A stretch of 64,000 bases of DNA from Fen-330 sp050008465 (GCA_050008465.1 JBEKMO010000015.1:62001-126000); one strand, 5' to 3'. Positions 1 through 10,400 are shown, counted from the stretch's first letter. The notes: generated from the sequence alone by a model not told the origin. Translations and numbers: made by a program.

Positions 1-2189
1 ACCGACTCCGGACCGAGCGCCACCGCCTTCTCCAGGTGCACGACCGCCTCGTCCCCCCGGCCCGCCTTCGCCAGCGCGGTGCCGAGCTTGCTGTGGCCGT
101 CCGCGAAGTCGGGCGCTATTTCTACGGCCTTCGTCAGGTGCTCGAGCGCCTCCGCAATCAGACCCTTCTCGAATAGTGACACTCCCAGGTCGGACTCGAC
201 GGCGGCCTTCTCGGGATCGAGGGCGAGAGATTTGCGGTAGTTGGCGATGGCCTCGTCCAAATTGCCGGTTTGCGCCAGCGCCAGCGCCAGCTTGGCATAC
301 CAGACCGGGCGATCCGAGATGAGGTCGCAGGCCCTCCGGTACTCCGTGGCCGCTTGAGCGAAATCCCCGGTCTCGGCCAGCGCATAGCCCAGGTTGTAGT
401 GCGCATTGCCGTCATCGGGGTCCATCTGAATGGTCCGCCGCCACTCCGGGATGGCATCGCCCATCCGGTTTTTCTGCATGAGTTCCATGGCCAGGTTGAA
501 CATCCGATAGAATTCGGTCGCTTGCGGGTCGATCTTTTCCAAACCGTCCGGGGGGATGTTCACGAACTCCGGTATGTTCACCGCGCGGTTCACGGCCGTC
601 GAATTCTCGATCAGGATAGCGGGGGTGTCGTTGCCGCGATCGTCCAGATGCGTGAGAAACATCTGGGTGTAAGGCGTGCGGGCCTTGGACGAGAACACCA
701 GCCAGCGCCCGTTGGGCGAGAAGCTGTGCCAGGAGTTCATCAGGCGCATGTTCGACCCGAGCGGCCGGGCCGTGCCGCCTTCAAAGGGCACGATGTAGAG
801 CCGGCTGTCGGGGCGCATCAGCAGGCCGTTCTTGCACTGGACATAGACAATCCACCGGCCGTCCGGCGACACCTTGGGAAAGTTATTGCTCTTGCCGTTC
901 TCGGAAGCTCCCGCGATCCGCTCGGGCTCGCCGCCCCGGCCGTTGTTAAAGGGGATGCGGTACAGGTCGTACTGGATCTGAGTTTCATTCGGATCGTTGG
1001 CGTATTCGGGCGTCTTGGCCCCGGGCGGATAGGGGTCTCGGGCTTCCGCCCGGCTGAAGACCACGTACTTTCCGTCCGGGGACCAGAAGGCGCCAGCGTG
1101 CACGAAGCGTGGGTCGTCGGCGCCGTGAAGAGGCCGCAGCTTGCCCTCCTCCCGGCTGTACCAGGACAGGATGCCGCGAGTGGGATAAAAGACCTGACCG
1201 AAACGGTAGTCGTTATAGCCGGCGTTGAAGAGGCGATTCGCGAGCCGTGCCATACCGCGGACGTGGGGGATGGCCTGGGTAACGGGATCTTCGGTCGACG
1301 TCACCACGTACCGGCCGTCCGGCGAAACCTGCGACATGAACCCGAACCGCTTCATGGCGGGCTCGGAGCTCTTGGCCGGGCCGTCCTGAAAGGAACTCCA
1401 GCGGATCACATCCTGATTGCGGATGGTCATGTGCTTCGCCACCGGGACGAGAGCATACAGCCCCTTGTCGTTCTGAGGTCCGTCGACGTCCAGCCCGAGA
1501 GTTTTGCCGTCGCGCGAAAAGGAATGGCAATTGACGCAGGTGGGAAGATTCTCCATCACCACATGGCTCTGGGGATCGCCGATGTTTCGCAGCCGCCATT
1601 TGATGAGCGGGACGGCGAATGGCGGCAGCGGCTGTATCACGCCTTTCACGGTCGGCGACAGCATCAGCGGGACATCCCGGTAAAAAATGGGAGCGCCGAC
1701 GGGATCCCGGGACGTGACGATCGTCACGCTGCCGCGTGAGACAGGCTGGCCGCCCTTCCGGCTGCGGAAACCGGCGATGGTCACCACCGCCGGCCGCTTC
1801 TGAGAGCGGCTCTTGATCTGCGCCCACGTGCCGGCGTCCGGCCTCCAGGTGTGGGTGACCGCTTGCTCGGGTGTCAGTTCGGGCATCACCGCGCCCGCAC
1901 ACGTGGTGTCGGGTTCTCCGGCCGAGTACTTCTCGCCGCTCGAGATCAGCTCCATCCTCGGCCCGCCTTCGCCGAAAGACACGTCGATGCGCCAGAGTGC
2001 CGCGCCGGGATCCGGATCGCGCCACAGAAAGGTAGGCGCGCCGATGTCGGGCGGGAATACGGAACCGTCCATCGGGTAGTCGATGGCAATGGCCGCCGGT
2101 TGGTCGCGCGCGCCGGTTCCCTGCGCCACAAAGATAGTGCCAAACGCGGCAATCCCGACGACAACCAGACTGGCGGAAGAGAGCCTCAT
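1..2189 (-). CDS. Exported haem-site/PD40 propeller/TPR fusion protein (3' end outside window)
   Basis: The frame is open from an ATG at 2189 to the window edge, so the C-terminus is missing. The start overlaps the stop of the upstream paralogue as ATGA, which fixes it and implies translational coupling. Residues 1-26 form a signal peptide. A CVNCH haem-attachment motif lies near residue 218, followed by PD40 (TolB-like) blades with repeats such as VSPDGRYVV, WSPDGKYVVF and FSPNGRWLVFSS, and then tetratricopeptide repeats up to the edge. The protein is plainly a tandem duplicate of the next gene, with the same order and many identical blocks. CxxCH, PD40 and TPR together suggest a periplasmic protein that may carry one c-type haem and bind partners. 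The substrate is unknown and haem loading is inferred from the motif only. Confidence 0.85.
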   Translation of the reverse strand, partial: MRLSSASLVVVGIAAFGTIFVAQGTGARDQPAAIAIDYPMDGSVFPPDIGAPTFLWRDPDPGAALWRIDVSFGEGGPRMELISSGEKYSAGEPDTTCAGAVMPELTPEQAVTHTWRPDAGTWAQIKSRSQKRPAVVTIAGFRSRKGGQPVSRGSVTIVTSRDPVGAPIFYRDVPLMLSPTVKGVIQPLPPFAVPLIKWRLRNIGDPQSHVVMENLPTCVNCHSFSRDGKTLGLDVDGPQNDKGLYALVPVAKHMTIRNQDVIRWSSFQDGPAKSSEPAMKRFGFMSQVSPDGRYVVTSTEDPVTQAIPHVRGMARLANRLFNAGYNDYRFGQVFYPTRGILSWYSREEGKLRPLHGADDPRFVHAGAFWSPDGKYVVFSRAEARDPYPPGAKTPEYANDPNETQIQYDLYRIPFNNGRGGEPERIAGASENGKSNNFPKVSPDGRWIVYVQCKNGLLMRPDSRLYIVPFEGGTARPLGSNMRLMNSWHSFSPNGRWLVFSSKARTPYTQMFLTHLDDRGNDTPAILIENSTAVNRAVNIPEFVNIPPDGLEKIDPQATEFYRMFNLAMELMQKNRMGDAIPEWRRTIQMDPDDGNAHYNLGYALAETGDFAQAATEYRRACDLISDRPVWYAKLALALAQTGNLDEAIANYRKSLALDPEKAAVESDLGVSLFEKGLIAEALEHLTKAVEIAPDFADGHSKLGTALAKAGRGDEAVVHLEKAVALGPES

Positions 2190-4672
2190 TTGGAACTCGG
2201 CGAATCGGACGATCCGGGCGTCCTGCTCCGATAAGAGGCGATCATGCGTTCGAGTCTGGCGGCCAGTTCCCGATTGCCCTGCTGTGTCGCCAAATCCAGG
2301 GCGCGCTTCGCGGTGGGCAAGGCATCGGAAAACCGGCCAACTCTGGCGTAGGCGGAAGCCAGGGTCGCGAGAAGTGACGGATCGGGAGGGCTCGACAGTC
2401 TCTCGAGCTGGGAGATTGCTTCGGAGGACCTGCCCTGGGACAGCAGCACACGAGCGAGATTGTACCGATAGTCCCGGGAGCCGGGGCTCGCCGCGAGCGC
2501 CTTCTCAAAGTGCGGGATCGCTTCGTCGGGCCGATTTGCCCTGGTCAGGGCGACCGCCAGGTTGTTCTGGGCATCGGCGTTTTCGGGGTCAATCTCCAGG
2601 GCCTTCCGGAACTGCTCGATGGCTCCGTCTAATTGCCCCATGTCGGCCAGCAGGCCGCCGAGGTTGCTGTAAGCCTTCGCGTCGCCCGGCTTCAGTTCCA
2701 GGGCTCTTCGAAAGTAGGGGATCGCCTCCTCGGCTTTACCGGTCTTCACCAGCGTGAACCCAAGATTGGTGTGCGTGTTGGCGTCCTCGGAATCCAGTTC
2801 CAGCGCCTTGCGGAATTGCGGAATGGCTTCGTCGTACTGGCCCAGTCTGGCGAGAGAAACGCCGAGATTATAGTGCACCTTCGCCTCATCGGGACCGAGC
2901 GCCAGCGCCTTCCTCCACTCCGCGGTGGCCGCCTCGAACCGATTCTCGCGGGTCAAATCGAGAGCCAGGTCGAAGAGGCGATAGTATTCGGTGGCGGGGG
3001 AGTCGATCTTCAACAGGCCGTTTGGCGGGATGTTTACGAACTCGGGAATGTTCACCGCGCGGTTGGCCGCGGTTGTGCCTTCGATGAGGATCGCCGGGCT
3101 GTCCTGGCCTTTCTTGTCGATGTGAGTCAGGTACATCTGGGTGTAGGGCGAGCGCCCCTTGGACGAAAAGACCAGCCACCGGCCGTTCGGCGAGAAGCTA
3201 TGCCAGGAGTTCATCACCGGAGTATTGCAGAGCATTCGCCGGGCGTTTCCACCCTTGGCCGGCACGATGTAGAGCTGGCTGTCGGGGCGCATCAACTGCG
3301 CGTTGCGGCACTGGACGAACACGATCCAGCGGCCATCGGGCGAGACCTTCGGGAACGTGTTGCTCATGCCGTTCCGGCCAGCGCCAAGGAGCGGCATCGC
3401 CTGGCCGCCCTTGCCCCCGTTAAAGGGAATCCGATAGAGGTCGTACTGGATCTGCGTCTCGTTTGGATCGTTTGCGCGCTCCGCCATCGGCACGCCGCTG
3501 GGGAAAGGCTCTCTGGCTTTGGCCCTGGCGAACACGATGTACTTCGCGTCGGGACTCCAGACCCCGTCCGTCTGGACCAACTCCGGATTGTCGGCGCCGG
3601 GAAGGGGTTGCAGCACCCCGGTCGCCTTGCTATACCACGCCAGAATGCCGCGAGTTGGGTAGAAAACCTGCAGGAAGCGGTAGTCTTTGAAATTCACCAC
3701 ATAATACTTGCCGTAAGCATCGCTCGTGTCGTTCTTTCCGGTCACGCGGGGATCGTTGATGGTGTTCACAACGTACTTGCCGTCCGGCGAAACCTGGGAC
3801 ATGAAAGCGATCCGCAATTTGCCTCCCAAAGGGCCTTTGAAGGAACTCCACTTGATGATGTCTTCGTTGCGGATGGTCGTCTGCGGCTTGACGGACACCA
3901 TGGCGTACAGCCCCTTGTCGTTTTGCGGGCCGTCCACGTCCAGTCCCAGAGTCTTCCCGTCCCGTGAGAACGAGTGGCAGTTGGCGCAGGTTGGAAACCC
4001 TTCGATCAGTTTCCGGCTTCCCGGTTCACCGATGTATTTCAAACGCCAGGTGATGTAGCGCATCGCTTCCGGAGCCAGAGGCTTGATGATGCCTTTCAGC
4101 GTCTCCGAGGGCATCAGCGGCACGTCCCGGTAGAAGATCGGCGCGCCGATGGGATCCTGGGAAGTCGAAATGGTTACGCTGCCTCTGGAGACGGGCAGGG
4201 TGAGCGACTCATCGCGGTAACCCGTGATCGTAACCGTTGCCGGCTTCTTGACGGAGTGCTTCTTAATGGCAGCCCAGGTTTCAGCATCCGGCGTCCACGT
4301 TCGCGCCGCGGCCTGCTCAGGGGTGAGTTTTGGCGGCTCATTGGTGTCGCTGACGCAGCAGGGGTCGATCTCACCGACGCGCATCCGCTCGCCCTTTGCC
4401 TTCACCCGAATGGGAGGCGTGTGGCCGGCGAACTCGATATCGACGCGCCACCGCAGGACCGCTTCCTCAGCGGGGTCGCGCCACAGGAACGCCGGGGCCA
4501 GGATCTCGGGAGGGAATATGGACCCCGGGAGCGGATAGTCGACAGTGATGGCGGCCACCTGGCCGGCGGGCGCCGCCACTTCCCGGACGCGATCGCCGTG
4601 GTCGGTGGCGCGGGCGGCGGGAGGCAGAATCAAAGCGCCGACAATGACCAGGCACACTGTAGCGTGCCTCAT
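2186..4672 (-). CDS. Exported haem-site/PD40 propeller/TPR fusion protein
   Basis: 828 residues from the ATG at 4672. An ATG 12 codons further upstream is possible, but 4672 sits right at a signal peptide (MRHATVCLVIVGALILPPAA) with a G-rich stretch ahead of it. After an N-terminal beta-rich region (about 30-220), CANCH at 229-233 is a single c-type haem motif, followed by the conserved phrase SFSRDGKTLGLDVDGPQNDK. PD40 propeller blades fill about 240-550 (VSPDGKYVV, WSPDAKYIVFA, FSPNGRWLVFSS). Six or so TPRs (e.g. FRKALELDSEDANTHTNLGF) occupy about 560-805. It is first in a coupled pair with its paralogue downstream. Related single-haem PD40 proteins are known from acidobacteria and planctomycetes; no enzymatic role is established. 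Function here is inferred only as a periplasmic scaffold or redox protein. Confidence 0.88.
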   Translation of the reverse strand: MRHATVCLVIVGALILPPAARATDHGDRVREVAAPAGQVAAITVDYPLPGSIFPPEILAPAFLWRDPAEEAVLRWRVDIEFAGHTPPIRVKAKGERMRVGEIDPCCVSDTNEPPKLTPEQAAARTWTPDAETWAAIKKHSVKKPATVTITGYRDESLTLPVSRGSVTISTSQDPIGAPIFYRDVPLMPSETLKGIIKPLAPEAMRYITWRLKYIGEPGSRKLIEGFPTCANCHSFSRDGKTLGLDVDGPQNDKGLYAMVSVKPQTTIRNEDIIKWSSFKGPLGGKLRIAFMSQVSPDGKYVVNTINDPRVTGKNDTSDAYGKYYVVNFKDYRFLQVFYPTRGILAWYSKATGVLQPLPGADNPELVQTDGVWSPDAKYIVFARAKAREPFPSGVPMAERANDPNETQIQYDLYRIPFNGGKGGQAMPLLGAGRNGMSNTFPKVSPDGRWIVFVQCRNAQLMRPDSQLYIVPAKGGNARRMLCNTPVMNSWHSFSPNGRWLVFSSKGRSPYTQMYLTHIDKKGQDSPAILIEGTTAANRAVNIPEFVNIPPNGLLKIDSPATEYYRLFDLALDLTRENRFEAATAEWRKALALGPDEAKVHYNLGVSLARLGQYDEAIPQFRKALELDSEDANTHTNLGFTLVKTGKAEEAIPYFRRALELKPGDAKAYSNLGGLLADMGQLDGAIEQFRKALEIDPENADAQNNLAVALTRANRPDEAIPHFEKALAASPGSRDYRYNLARVLLSQGRSSEAISQLERLSSPPDPSLLATLASAYARVGRFSDALPTAKRALDLATQQGNRELAARLERMIASYRSRTPGSSDSPSSK

Positions 4673-5032
4673 GGAACCCCCCATCAGCAAGTCCAGCCCG
4701 GCCACCAAGTGCCAGGGCGCTACTCTGTAAGGATATCATGGCGGTTGGGCATGCGCGCTGTTCTCGGGTGCGACAGAAGAGCGGAGGTGAAGGGGGTGGC
4801 GAATAGACTGAACCCCTGGGCTGAGACAAGCAGTTAAGGGGTTGTCGCCGTTCGCTGATCTTTCCTTGTCATCGATCCTCTGAAAACGTCTTTTCTTAAA
4901 CTCCGGCCAGAGTAGAAAACCCAAGCGACATCATCCGCGCCGCAGGCGCACGTCGTCCCTCGATCATCAAAACGGCGCTCCAATGGTGTAAGGTTTTCCT
5001 CGAAGGCGGGAAGAAGCTGAAACCGCTCTGAA

Positions 5033-5075
5033 ACGGATTGTTAGTCCGCTGCTCTAACCGCTGAGCTAAGGGCCC
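5033..5075 (-). pseudogene. tRNA-like 5' half (truncated tRNA gene remnant)
   Basis: Read on the minus strand from 5075, the sequence matches the 5' half of a bacterial tRNA: a GGGCCCT acceptor strand, TAGCTCAGCGGTTAGAGC D-arm, then a five-pair anticodon stem GCGGA/TCCGT around loop CTAACAA. The layout resembles tRNA-Ile(CAT) genes, but the loop would read AAC. Beyond 5033 no proper T-arm and no 3' acceptor strand complementary to GGGCCC can be found. I therefore read it as a broken gene, not a working tRNA. It may mark an old integration or recombination point. The rest of the 4673-5122 gap (about 450 bases) holds the upstream region of the large minus-strand gene and nothing else I can name. 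Confidence 0.45.
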
Positions 5076-5122
5076 CCTCGCCTTTGCAGTCTAGCGGCCA
5101 ACGGGTATGGGAGGCAATGGCA

Positions 5123-5857
5123 TCATCGCCGGCGCGCGGCAAAGGTGAGGTCTGGAGGATACCACGACTGGATGCGAAGCTCACCCGTGGCGGATTTAAA
5201 ATCGGAAGGTTCCAGCTTGCTGATGACGTTCCAGGTCTCCGCCTCGCGGAGCCAGAACAGGAAGGCGCCATCCCGATCGGCGCGAGCGGCAGTGGGATCC
5301 CTGCCGAAATCGGGGAGCTGAACCTGGAAGAACCCCTCGGCGTCGGGGATGGCAGTCGCTACCGGAATCGCAGTGACCGGGCCGTCCACGATGCCGAAGA
5401 ACCCGTGGGCCCAGTGCGCCATATAGCTGACCTTCACTTCCGGCCCCCTGCCCCGAAGCACGTCCTTTGGGATGATCTTCCCCGACAGGGAGACGGACGG
5501 GAGCCTGCGACAGGTGAACTCCTCTGGGACGGTGGACAGTCCCGAGAGCGCTTCATCGAACGTCGCGATCTCACAACCCGGGGCGTAGACGATGATCTTG
5601 ATGCCGGTCGCCGGCTTCCCATCCACGGCGGCCTCGATCCGATAAACGTGTACGTCTCGCTGTGGCCTGACGAAACCGCCGTAGCCGCCGAACGGACCGC
5701 TCATGTGGTAGCGGATATCGACGGTTTCCGAAAGCACATCCGGCGGAAAGGAGATCGAAATGCGGGGCAGAGACCGTTCCTCGGACGGCTGCAGCGCGAA
5801 CGCCACCTGCCACACGAACGCGGCGACGGCGAGGAGACGACTGCCGCGACGGGTCAC
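5123..5857 (-). CDS. Exported protein of unknown function
   Basis: 244 residues with an N-terminal signal peptide (MTRRGSRLLAVAAFVWQVAF, cleavage probably after ALQ). The remainder is beta-rich: an early segment resembles a carboxypeptidase-regulatory/peptidase-like beta sandwich (DIRYHMSGPFGGYGGFV, then IKIIVYAPGCEIATFDEAL), and the C-terminal part is rich in aromatic residues. No catalytic motif is visible and I do not recognise the family. It stands alone, 78 bases downstream of the convergently transcribed regulator gene on the same strand. There may be cotranscription but no overlap. The start is the only ATG giving a clean signal peptide. Confidence 0.7.
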   Translation of the reverse strand: MTRRGSRLLAVAAFVWQVAFALQPSEERSLPRISISFPPDVLSETVDIRYHMSGPFGGYGGFVRPQRDVHVYRIEAAVDGKPATGIKIIVYAPGCEIATFDEALSGLSTVPEEFTCRRLPSVSLSGKIIPKDVLRGRGPEVKVSYMAHWAHGFFGIVDGPVTAIPVATAIPDAEGFFQVQLPDFGRDPTAARADRDGAFLFWLREAETWNVISKLEPSDFKSATGELRIQSWYPPDLTFAARRR

Positions 5858-5935
5858 GACGCATCCAGGTTACCAGTTCACCCGGAAAATTGGTGATTCA
5901 GTGACTGTCACGGGTTTACGGGACGCACGGCGAAC

Positions 5936-7171
5936 TCACCAGACGTGGATCGCAAGAACCCGCGGACGTCCCGGCACGCGATTCACCACCGGCACGCGCA
6001 GCACGATCTGGAGATTCTTCTTCTGCCAGCCGGGAGGAAGCTGCGGAACCGCTTCGGAGAAATACTCAGGCTTGCTGAGGAACTCCCCCGCCGCCATGGT
6101 GCCGTGCTGGGTGATGCCGGCGGCGATGACGACCGGGCGGTCGGTGGTGGTGTCCAGGATGCGCGAGACGATGGCGTAGTCGTTGGGAACATCCCAGTAG
6201 GGCCAGACGCGCGTCAAGCTCCATTGCGTATTCTCCGGGTGCTGGAGATCTTGAACGAAGTCGATGGCGCGCGCGCTGTCCTTGACGAAGGTGAAGCGCA
6301 GTTGAGGGGCGGCGCGGAGAGTCCACTGGTTGTTGAAGGCGCCGATCAGGACGGCAGGGCCCTCGGACAGGTCGGCGAAGGAGGTGGACCGCTCGCCACG
6401 GATGCGGTAGGGCTTCCCGTACTTCTCAAACAGGGAAGTGAGGTGCGCGAGGCAGACGGCATCGCCCAACACCACAAACCGGTCCGGCAGAATGAGGAGG
6501 TCCTTCTTGGGAATGACGTCCTGCGCGGCCGACTCCGCGGACGGCGGAGAGGCGCCGATGCCCTGGATGGCGTCCTGAGCCTCGATAGATCTCAAGCTGT
6601 AGGCGATGGGCTGACCCACGCAGATTAGAGAGGTGCCCTGCGCTTTAAGGACAGGGTCCCAAAGGCGCTCGAGGTCGGAGTGCGTCCAGTGCGGCAAGAT
6701 TACGGCAAAGGGCAGGATCACAAGCACCAGGGCGGCGGCGCCTCCGGCGATGACCGCCCGCCGCTTGCGAGTCTGCTTGGCCGCGGATGGGCCTACTCCG
6801 TTGAAATGGAACTCGACGACATAGGATCCCGAGGACAACTCGATGCGGGGCTCGGACTCGTGCCCAGGCTCCTGGTAGTACTGCGCGAGTCTCTTGCGGA
6901 TCTCGGCGGCGGTCGCTCGAACGACGGGGTCCTGACTGGTGTCGTAGTCCGGGGGACGTCCGAAGACCTCGACGCCGAGCGAACGTTCCTTTAACGACCG
7001 CGTATCGCCGACAAGAGTCTGTTCGGTAATGTGCCGCAGCAGGCTCTGGCAGCGGCGGCTGCCCCGGAAGTGGTGGCTGCTGAGGACGCGTTCCAAGAGC
7101 ACCCGGATCTCCTCCGCCTTCTCCGGCGCCAGGAGAGGCAGGGCAGGCTGGGCGTCTGGCTTGCGGGACAT
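5936..7171 (-). CDS. Membrane-anchored putative winged-helix regulator
   Basis: 411 residues. The ATG at 7171 has a perfect AGGAGG five bases upstream, so it is preferred over an ATG ten codons earlier. Residues about 15-105 form a domain common in acidobacterial proteins (RSLKERSLGVEVFGRPPDYD, then VVRATAAEIRKRLAQYY) that resembles winged-helix DNA-binding effector domains. A membrane span lies at about 139-160 (IAGGAAALVLVILPFAVILP). About 250 residues follow that would lie outside the membrane, with no recognised fold. This is the topology of CadC/ToxR-type one-component regulators. The gene is divergent from the Oar-like receptor gene at 7429, with palindromes in between, so it may regulate that receptor; this is inference from position only. 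Confidence 0.72.
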   Translation of the reverse strand: MSRKPDAQPALPLLAPEKAEEIRVLLERVLSSHHFRGSRRCQSLLRHITEQTLVGDTRSLKERSLGVEVFGRPPDYDTSQDPVVRATAAEIRKRLAQYYQEPGHESEPRIELSSGSYVVEFHFNGVGPSAAKQTRKRRAVIAGGAAALVLVILPFAVILPHWTHSDLERLWDPVLKAQGTSLICVGQPIAYSLRSIEAQDAIQGIGASPPSAESAAQDVIPKKDLLILPDRFVVLGDAVCLAHLTSLFEKYGKPYRIRGERSTSFADLSEGPAVLIGAFNNQWTLRAAPQLRFTFVKDSARAIDFVQDLQHPENTQWSLTRVWPYWDVPNDYAIVSRILDTTTDRPVVIAAGITQHGTMAAGEFLSKPEYFSEAVPQLPPGWQKKNLQIVLRVPVVNRVPGRPRVLAIHVW

Positions 7172-7270
7172 CGACCTCCTGCTGACGGCCCATGATATCA
7201 TGAAAGCCGGGCGTAGAGTCCGAGTAAAGTTCTAGTATCGTACGTTTGTCGGCGCAGCCGGTAAGAAGTC

Positions 7271-7326
7271 CGTAAGGCGTTGATTTGAAAGAACAATAAA
7301 TGTATTGTTCCGTAACGCTCCTTACG
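7271..7326. promoter_or_regulatory. Palindromes between divergent regulator and receptor genes
   Basis: A perfect 8-base inverted repeat GAACAATA-AATG-TATTGTTC lies at 7291-7310. Immediately after it CGTAA (7311-7315) is inverted as TTACG (7322-7326), and CGTAAGGCGT at 7271 resembles CGTAACGCTC at 7311. The cluster is 100-140 bases from both divergent starts, a typical place for an operator. A possible -10 (TATATT at 7400-7405) precedes the receptor gene without a convincing -35. The operator role is inferred. Confidence 0.4.
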
Positions 7327-7428
7327 CGGAGGCCGGAAAAGGACTATCGTTTCATCGGTTCAAGTCTCAAAGTGTGTCCCCGTGTGAAATGGGGGCCTGT
7401 ATATTAATGATCGTTAAGGGAGGTAAAT

Positions 7429-10400
7429 GTGAGACAGGTTAGTCTCCGAGTCGTTTTTCTGATGTGCGTGCTCCTGGGAGCGCTAGCAATCCCGGCGTAC
7501 GCGCAAGATGCAACCATTGTGGGAACCGTGACCGACCCGACGGGGGCCGCGGTTCCTAACGCAGCCATCACACTGACGAACGTTGAGACCGGTCAGGTTC
7601 GGCAGAGCTCCAGCAACAATGTTGGCCAATTTGTGGTTCCCGAACTTCGGATCGGGCACTACACGGTGCGCGTGCAAGTCGCAGGGTTCAAGGTGGTGGA
7701 GCAGAAGGACGTTGTGCTGGCGGTCGGCGACCGACTGCGCTTGGACTTTAAGCTGGAAATCGGCACCGCGCAAGAGCAAGTCACCGTCGAAGCAACCCCC
7801 ATCGCCGTGCAGTCGGATTCGGGCGAGATCAGCGACGTGATCACCGGCCAGCAGATCACGCAGCTTTCCACCAACGGACGAAGCATCTACTCGCTGGCGG
7901 CCTTGACGCCGGGCGCCTCCAGCATTATGGCGGACGCTCAACTCGCCGTGCCGGTGGGCGGGGACGCCAACGTGAGCTTCAATGGCAACCGTATGGCCCA
8001 CAACATCTACTTGATCGATGGCGGCGAAGATCTCGACCGCGGGGGCGCTGGCACGATCAGCGTCATGCCGTCGGTGGACGCCATCGCGGAGTTCCGGACC
8101 CTCACTGCGAACTACAGCGCCGATTATGGCCTCTCCTCGGCCGCGACGCTGACCATGGTTTTCCGCTCTGGGGAGAAGCAGTTCCATGCTACGGCATGGG
8201 AGTTCCTGCGCAACGACAAGCTGGACGCCCGCAACTTCTTCGGTGGCGCCACCAAGAACGAGCGCAGACTCAATGTTTTCGGCTTCAATATCGGGGGTCC
8301 GGTAACGTTCGGGAGTATCTACAACAAAGAACGCGAGAAGACCTTCTTTTTCTACAACATGGAGTGGCGCAGGCAGGTGCTGGGAGGCCTCCTCAACCAA
8401 GTGGTCCCGCCGACCAGCGCCTATGGCGGCAATTTCGGCTCGACCAGCATCCATACGCCGTGTTCAAACCAGCTTTCGGCTGCCGAGGCTGCCCGCTTCA
8501 CGGGCGCCGGTCTGGCGCTGAGCACCTGCACCTCCTCGGGCGCGGTGACCACCGCCGTGCCCTTTCCAAGCAACACGATCCCCAGCAGTCTGCTGGACGC
8601 GAATGCAAAGGTCCTGCTGGCTGCGGGAATTTTCCCGGCTCAAAACAACGGCTCCGCGTTCCGGGGCGGCAACAATGCTCCCACGAACGTCCGGGAGGAG
8701 ATTATTCGGATCGATCACCGGTTCACCGACAAGTTCTCGGTTTTCGGACACTGGGTTGACGACGCGATCCTTCAGACTTACGGGACCACGATGTGGAGCG
8801 GCGACAACGTGCCCAGCATCGGCAACACGTTCGGCAATCCCTCCTACAGCGGTGTGATCCATTCCGTCTACTCGATCAGCCCCACTCTGGTAAACGAGCT
8901 GGCTTTCAACTACAACGGCAACCGGATCAACATCCTTCCCGTCGGCATCTACGCAAAGCCCAGCGGCCTGACCACCCCCGAGCTGTTTCCGGGCAACGCC
9001 GACAACCGCATGCCCGGCATCCAACTGAGTGGTTCAACCGGGACGAACTATTCCGCCAACTGGGTGCCTTGGGTCAACAAGGCGGACGATTACCAGATTC
9101 GCGAAGACCTCTCCTGGACCAAGGGCTCGCACCAGCTCAAGATGGGAGCCAGTTGGGCGCTTTATAAGAAGATCCAGGACCTGTTCGCCCCGACACAGGG
9201 TGCGTTCAGCTTCAACGGCAGCTACACCGGGAACGACTTCGCCGACTTCCTGCTCGGTTATTCCAACAGCTACCAAGAGTACGCACTTCAGGACCATGGC
9301 TATTGGAACAACGTTTCCTGGGCCATGTACCTCCAGGACAACTGGCGCGTGAACAAGCGCCTCACTCTGAATCTCGGCCTGCGGTGGGATGGAGCCCCGC
9401 ATACCTACGAAGCCAACAACCGCATGGCGAACTTCGTTCCCAGCCTGTACAGTTCGGCGAACATGCCCATCTTTCTGCCAGACGGCACCATCTCCTCCAG
9501 CAGTCCGGGCCTGGGCACGAGCCCCAATCCCTTGCTGGCTGGCATGAAGTTCTACCTGAACGGCGTAGGGATCACCGGCCAGAACGGGGTTCCTAAGGGT
9601 ATGGTGAATAACCACTGGGCGGCTTTCGGTCCGCGCCTCGGCTTCGCCTATGACCTGACAGGCTCGGGCAAGACCCTGCTCCGGGGCGGCTTCGGCATGA
9701 TGTACGAGCGCGTCCAGGGCAACGACATGTACCAGGCTGCCGCGGACCCTCCGTTCACCGCCAATGTGACGCTCAACAACGTATATCTCTCGAATCCGAA
9801 CAAGAACATTCTCAGTGGCGCGACGATGACCGCGCCGATCACGGTGAACAGTCTCTCCGGCCTGTTCATAAACGACTACAAGCTGCCGGTGAGCTTCCAG
9901 TACAGCGCCGGAGTCCAGCAGGCGCTCGGCGCCAGGTCGGTGTTGTCCGTTGCGTACGTCGGAACCCAGGGCCGGCATCAGAGCGACAACCGTAATATCA
10001 ATCTCCCGGATCCCAGCACTCTGGCGAGCATCATCGGCAACGGCTCGCTGTACAACACGCTGGTCCCGTACCGCGGTTACAACTCCATCACCATGGGTGA
10101 AGACTCCGAGAACGCACATTACAATTCACTCCAGGTCAGCCTTCGCGCGCAGGTCCGGAACGACCTCACCCTCCAGGCCGCCTACACGCTCTCCCGCTCT
10201 TGGGACCCGGGGAACCTGTTCCAGCAGGATGGCGGGGACCTCTGCAACGTTTCGAATCCGTACAACCGCGCATACGATAACGGGCTGTCGCTATTCGACC
10301 GCACCAATATCCTCGTCGCCAACTTCATCTACAAGCTCCCGATCTTCAATCACACCCAGAACCAGTTGTTGAAATCGACGCTTGGCGGATGGGAGCTGTC

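Noticed and set aside
270..1739. Long plus-strand open frame opposite the first PD40/TPR gene
   Set aside because: It is the antisense of a clear haem/PD40/TPR gene in a GC-rich genome; no recognisable motif, no ribosome site.
2633..3967. 444-codon plus-strand open frame
   Set aside because: Antisense shadow of the paralogous PD40/TPR gene; composition rich in Arg, Gly and Val without domains.
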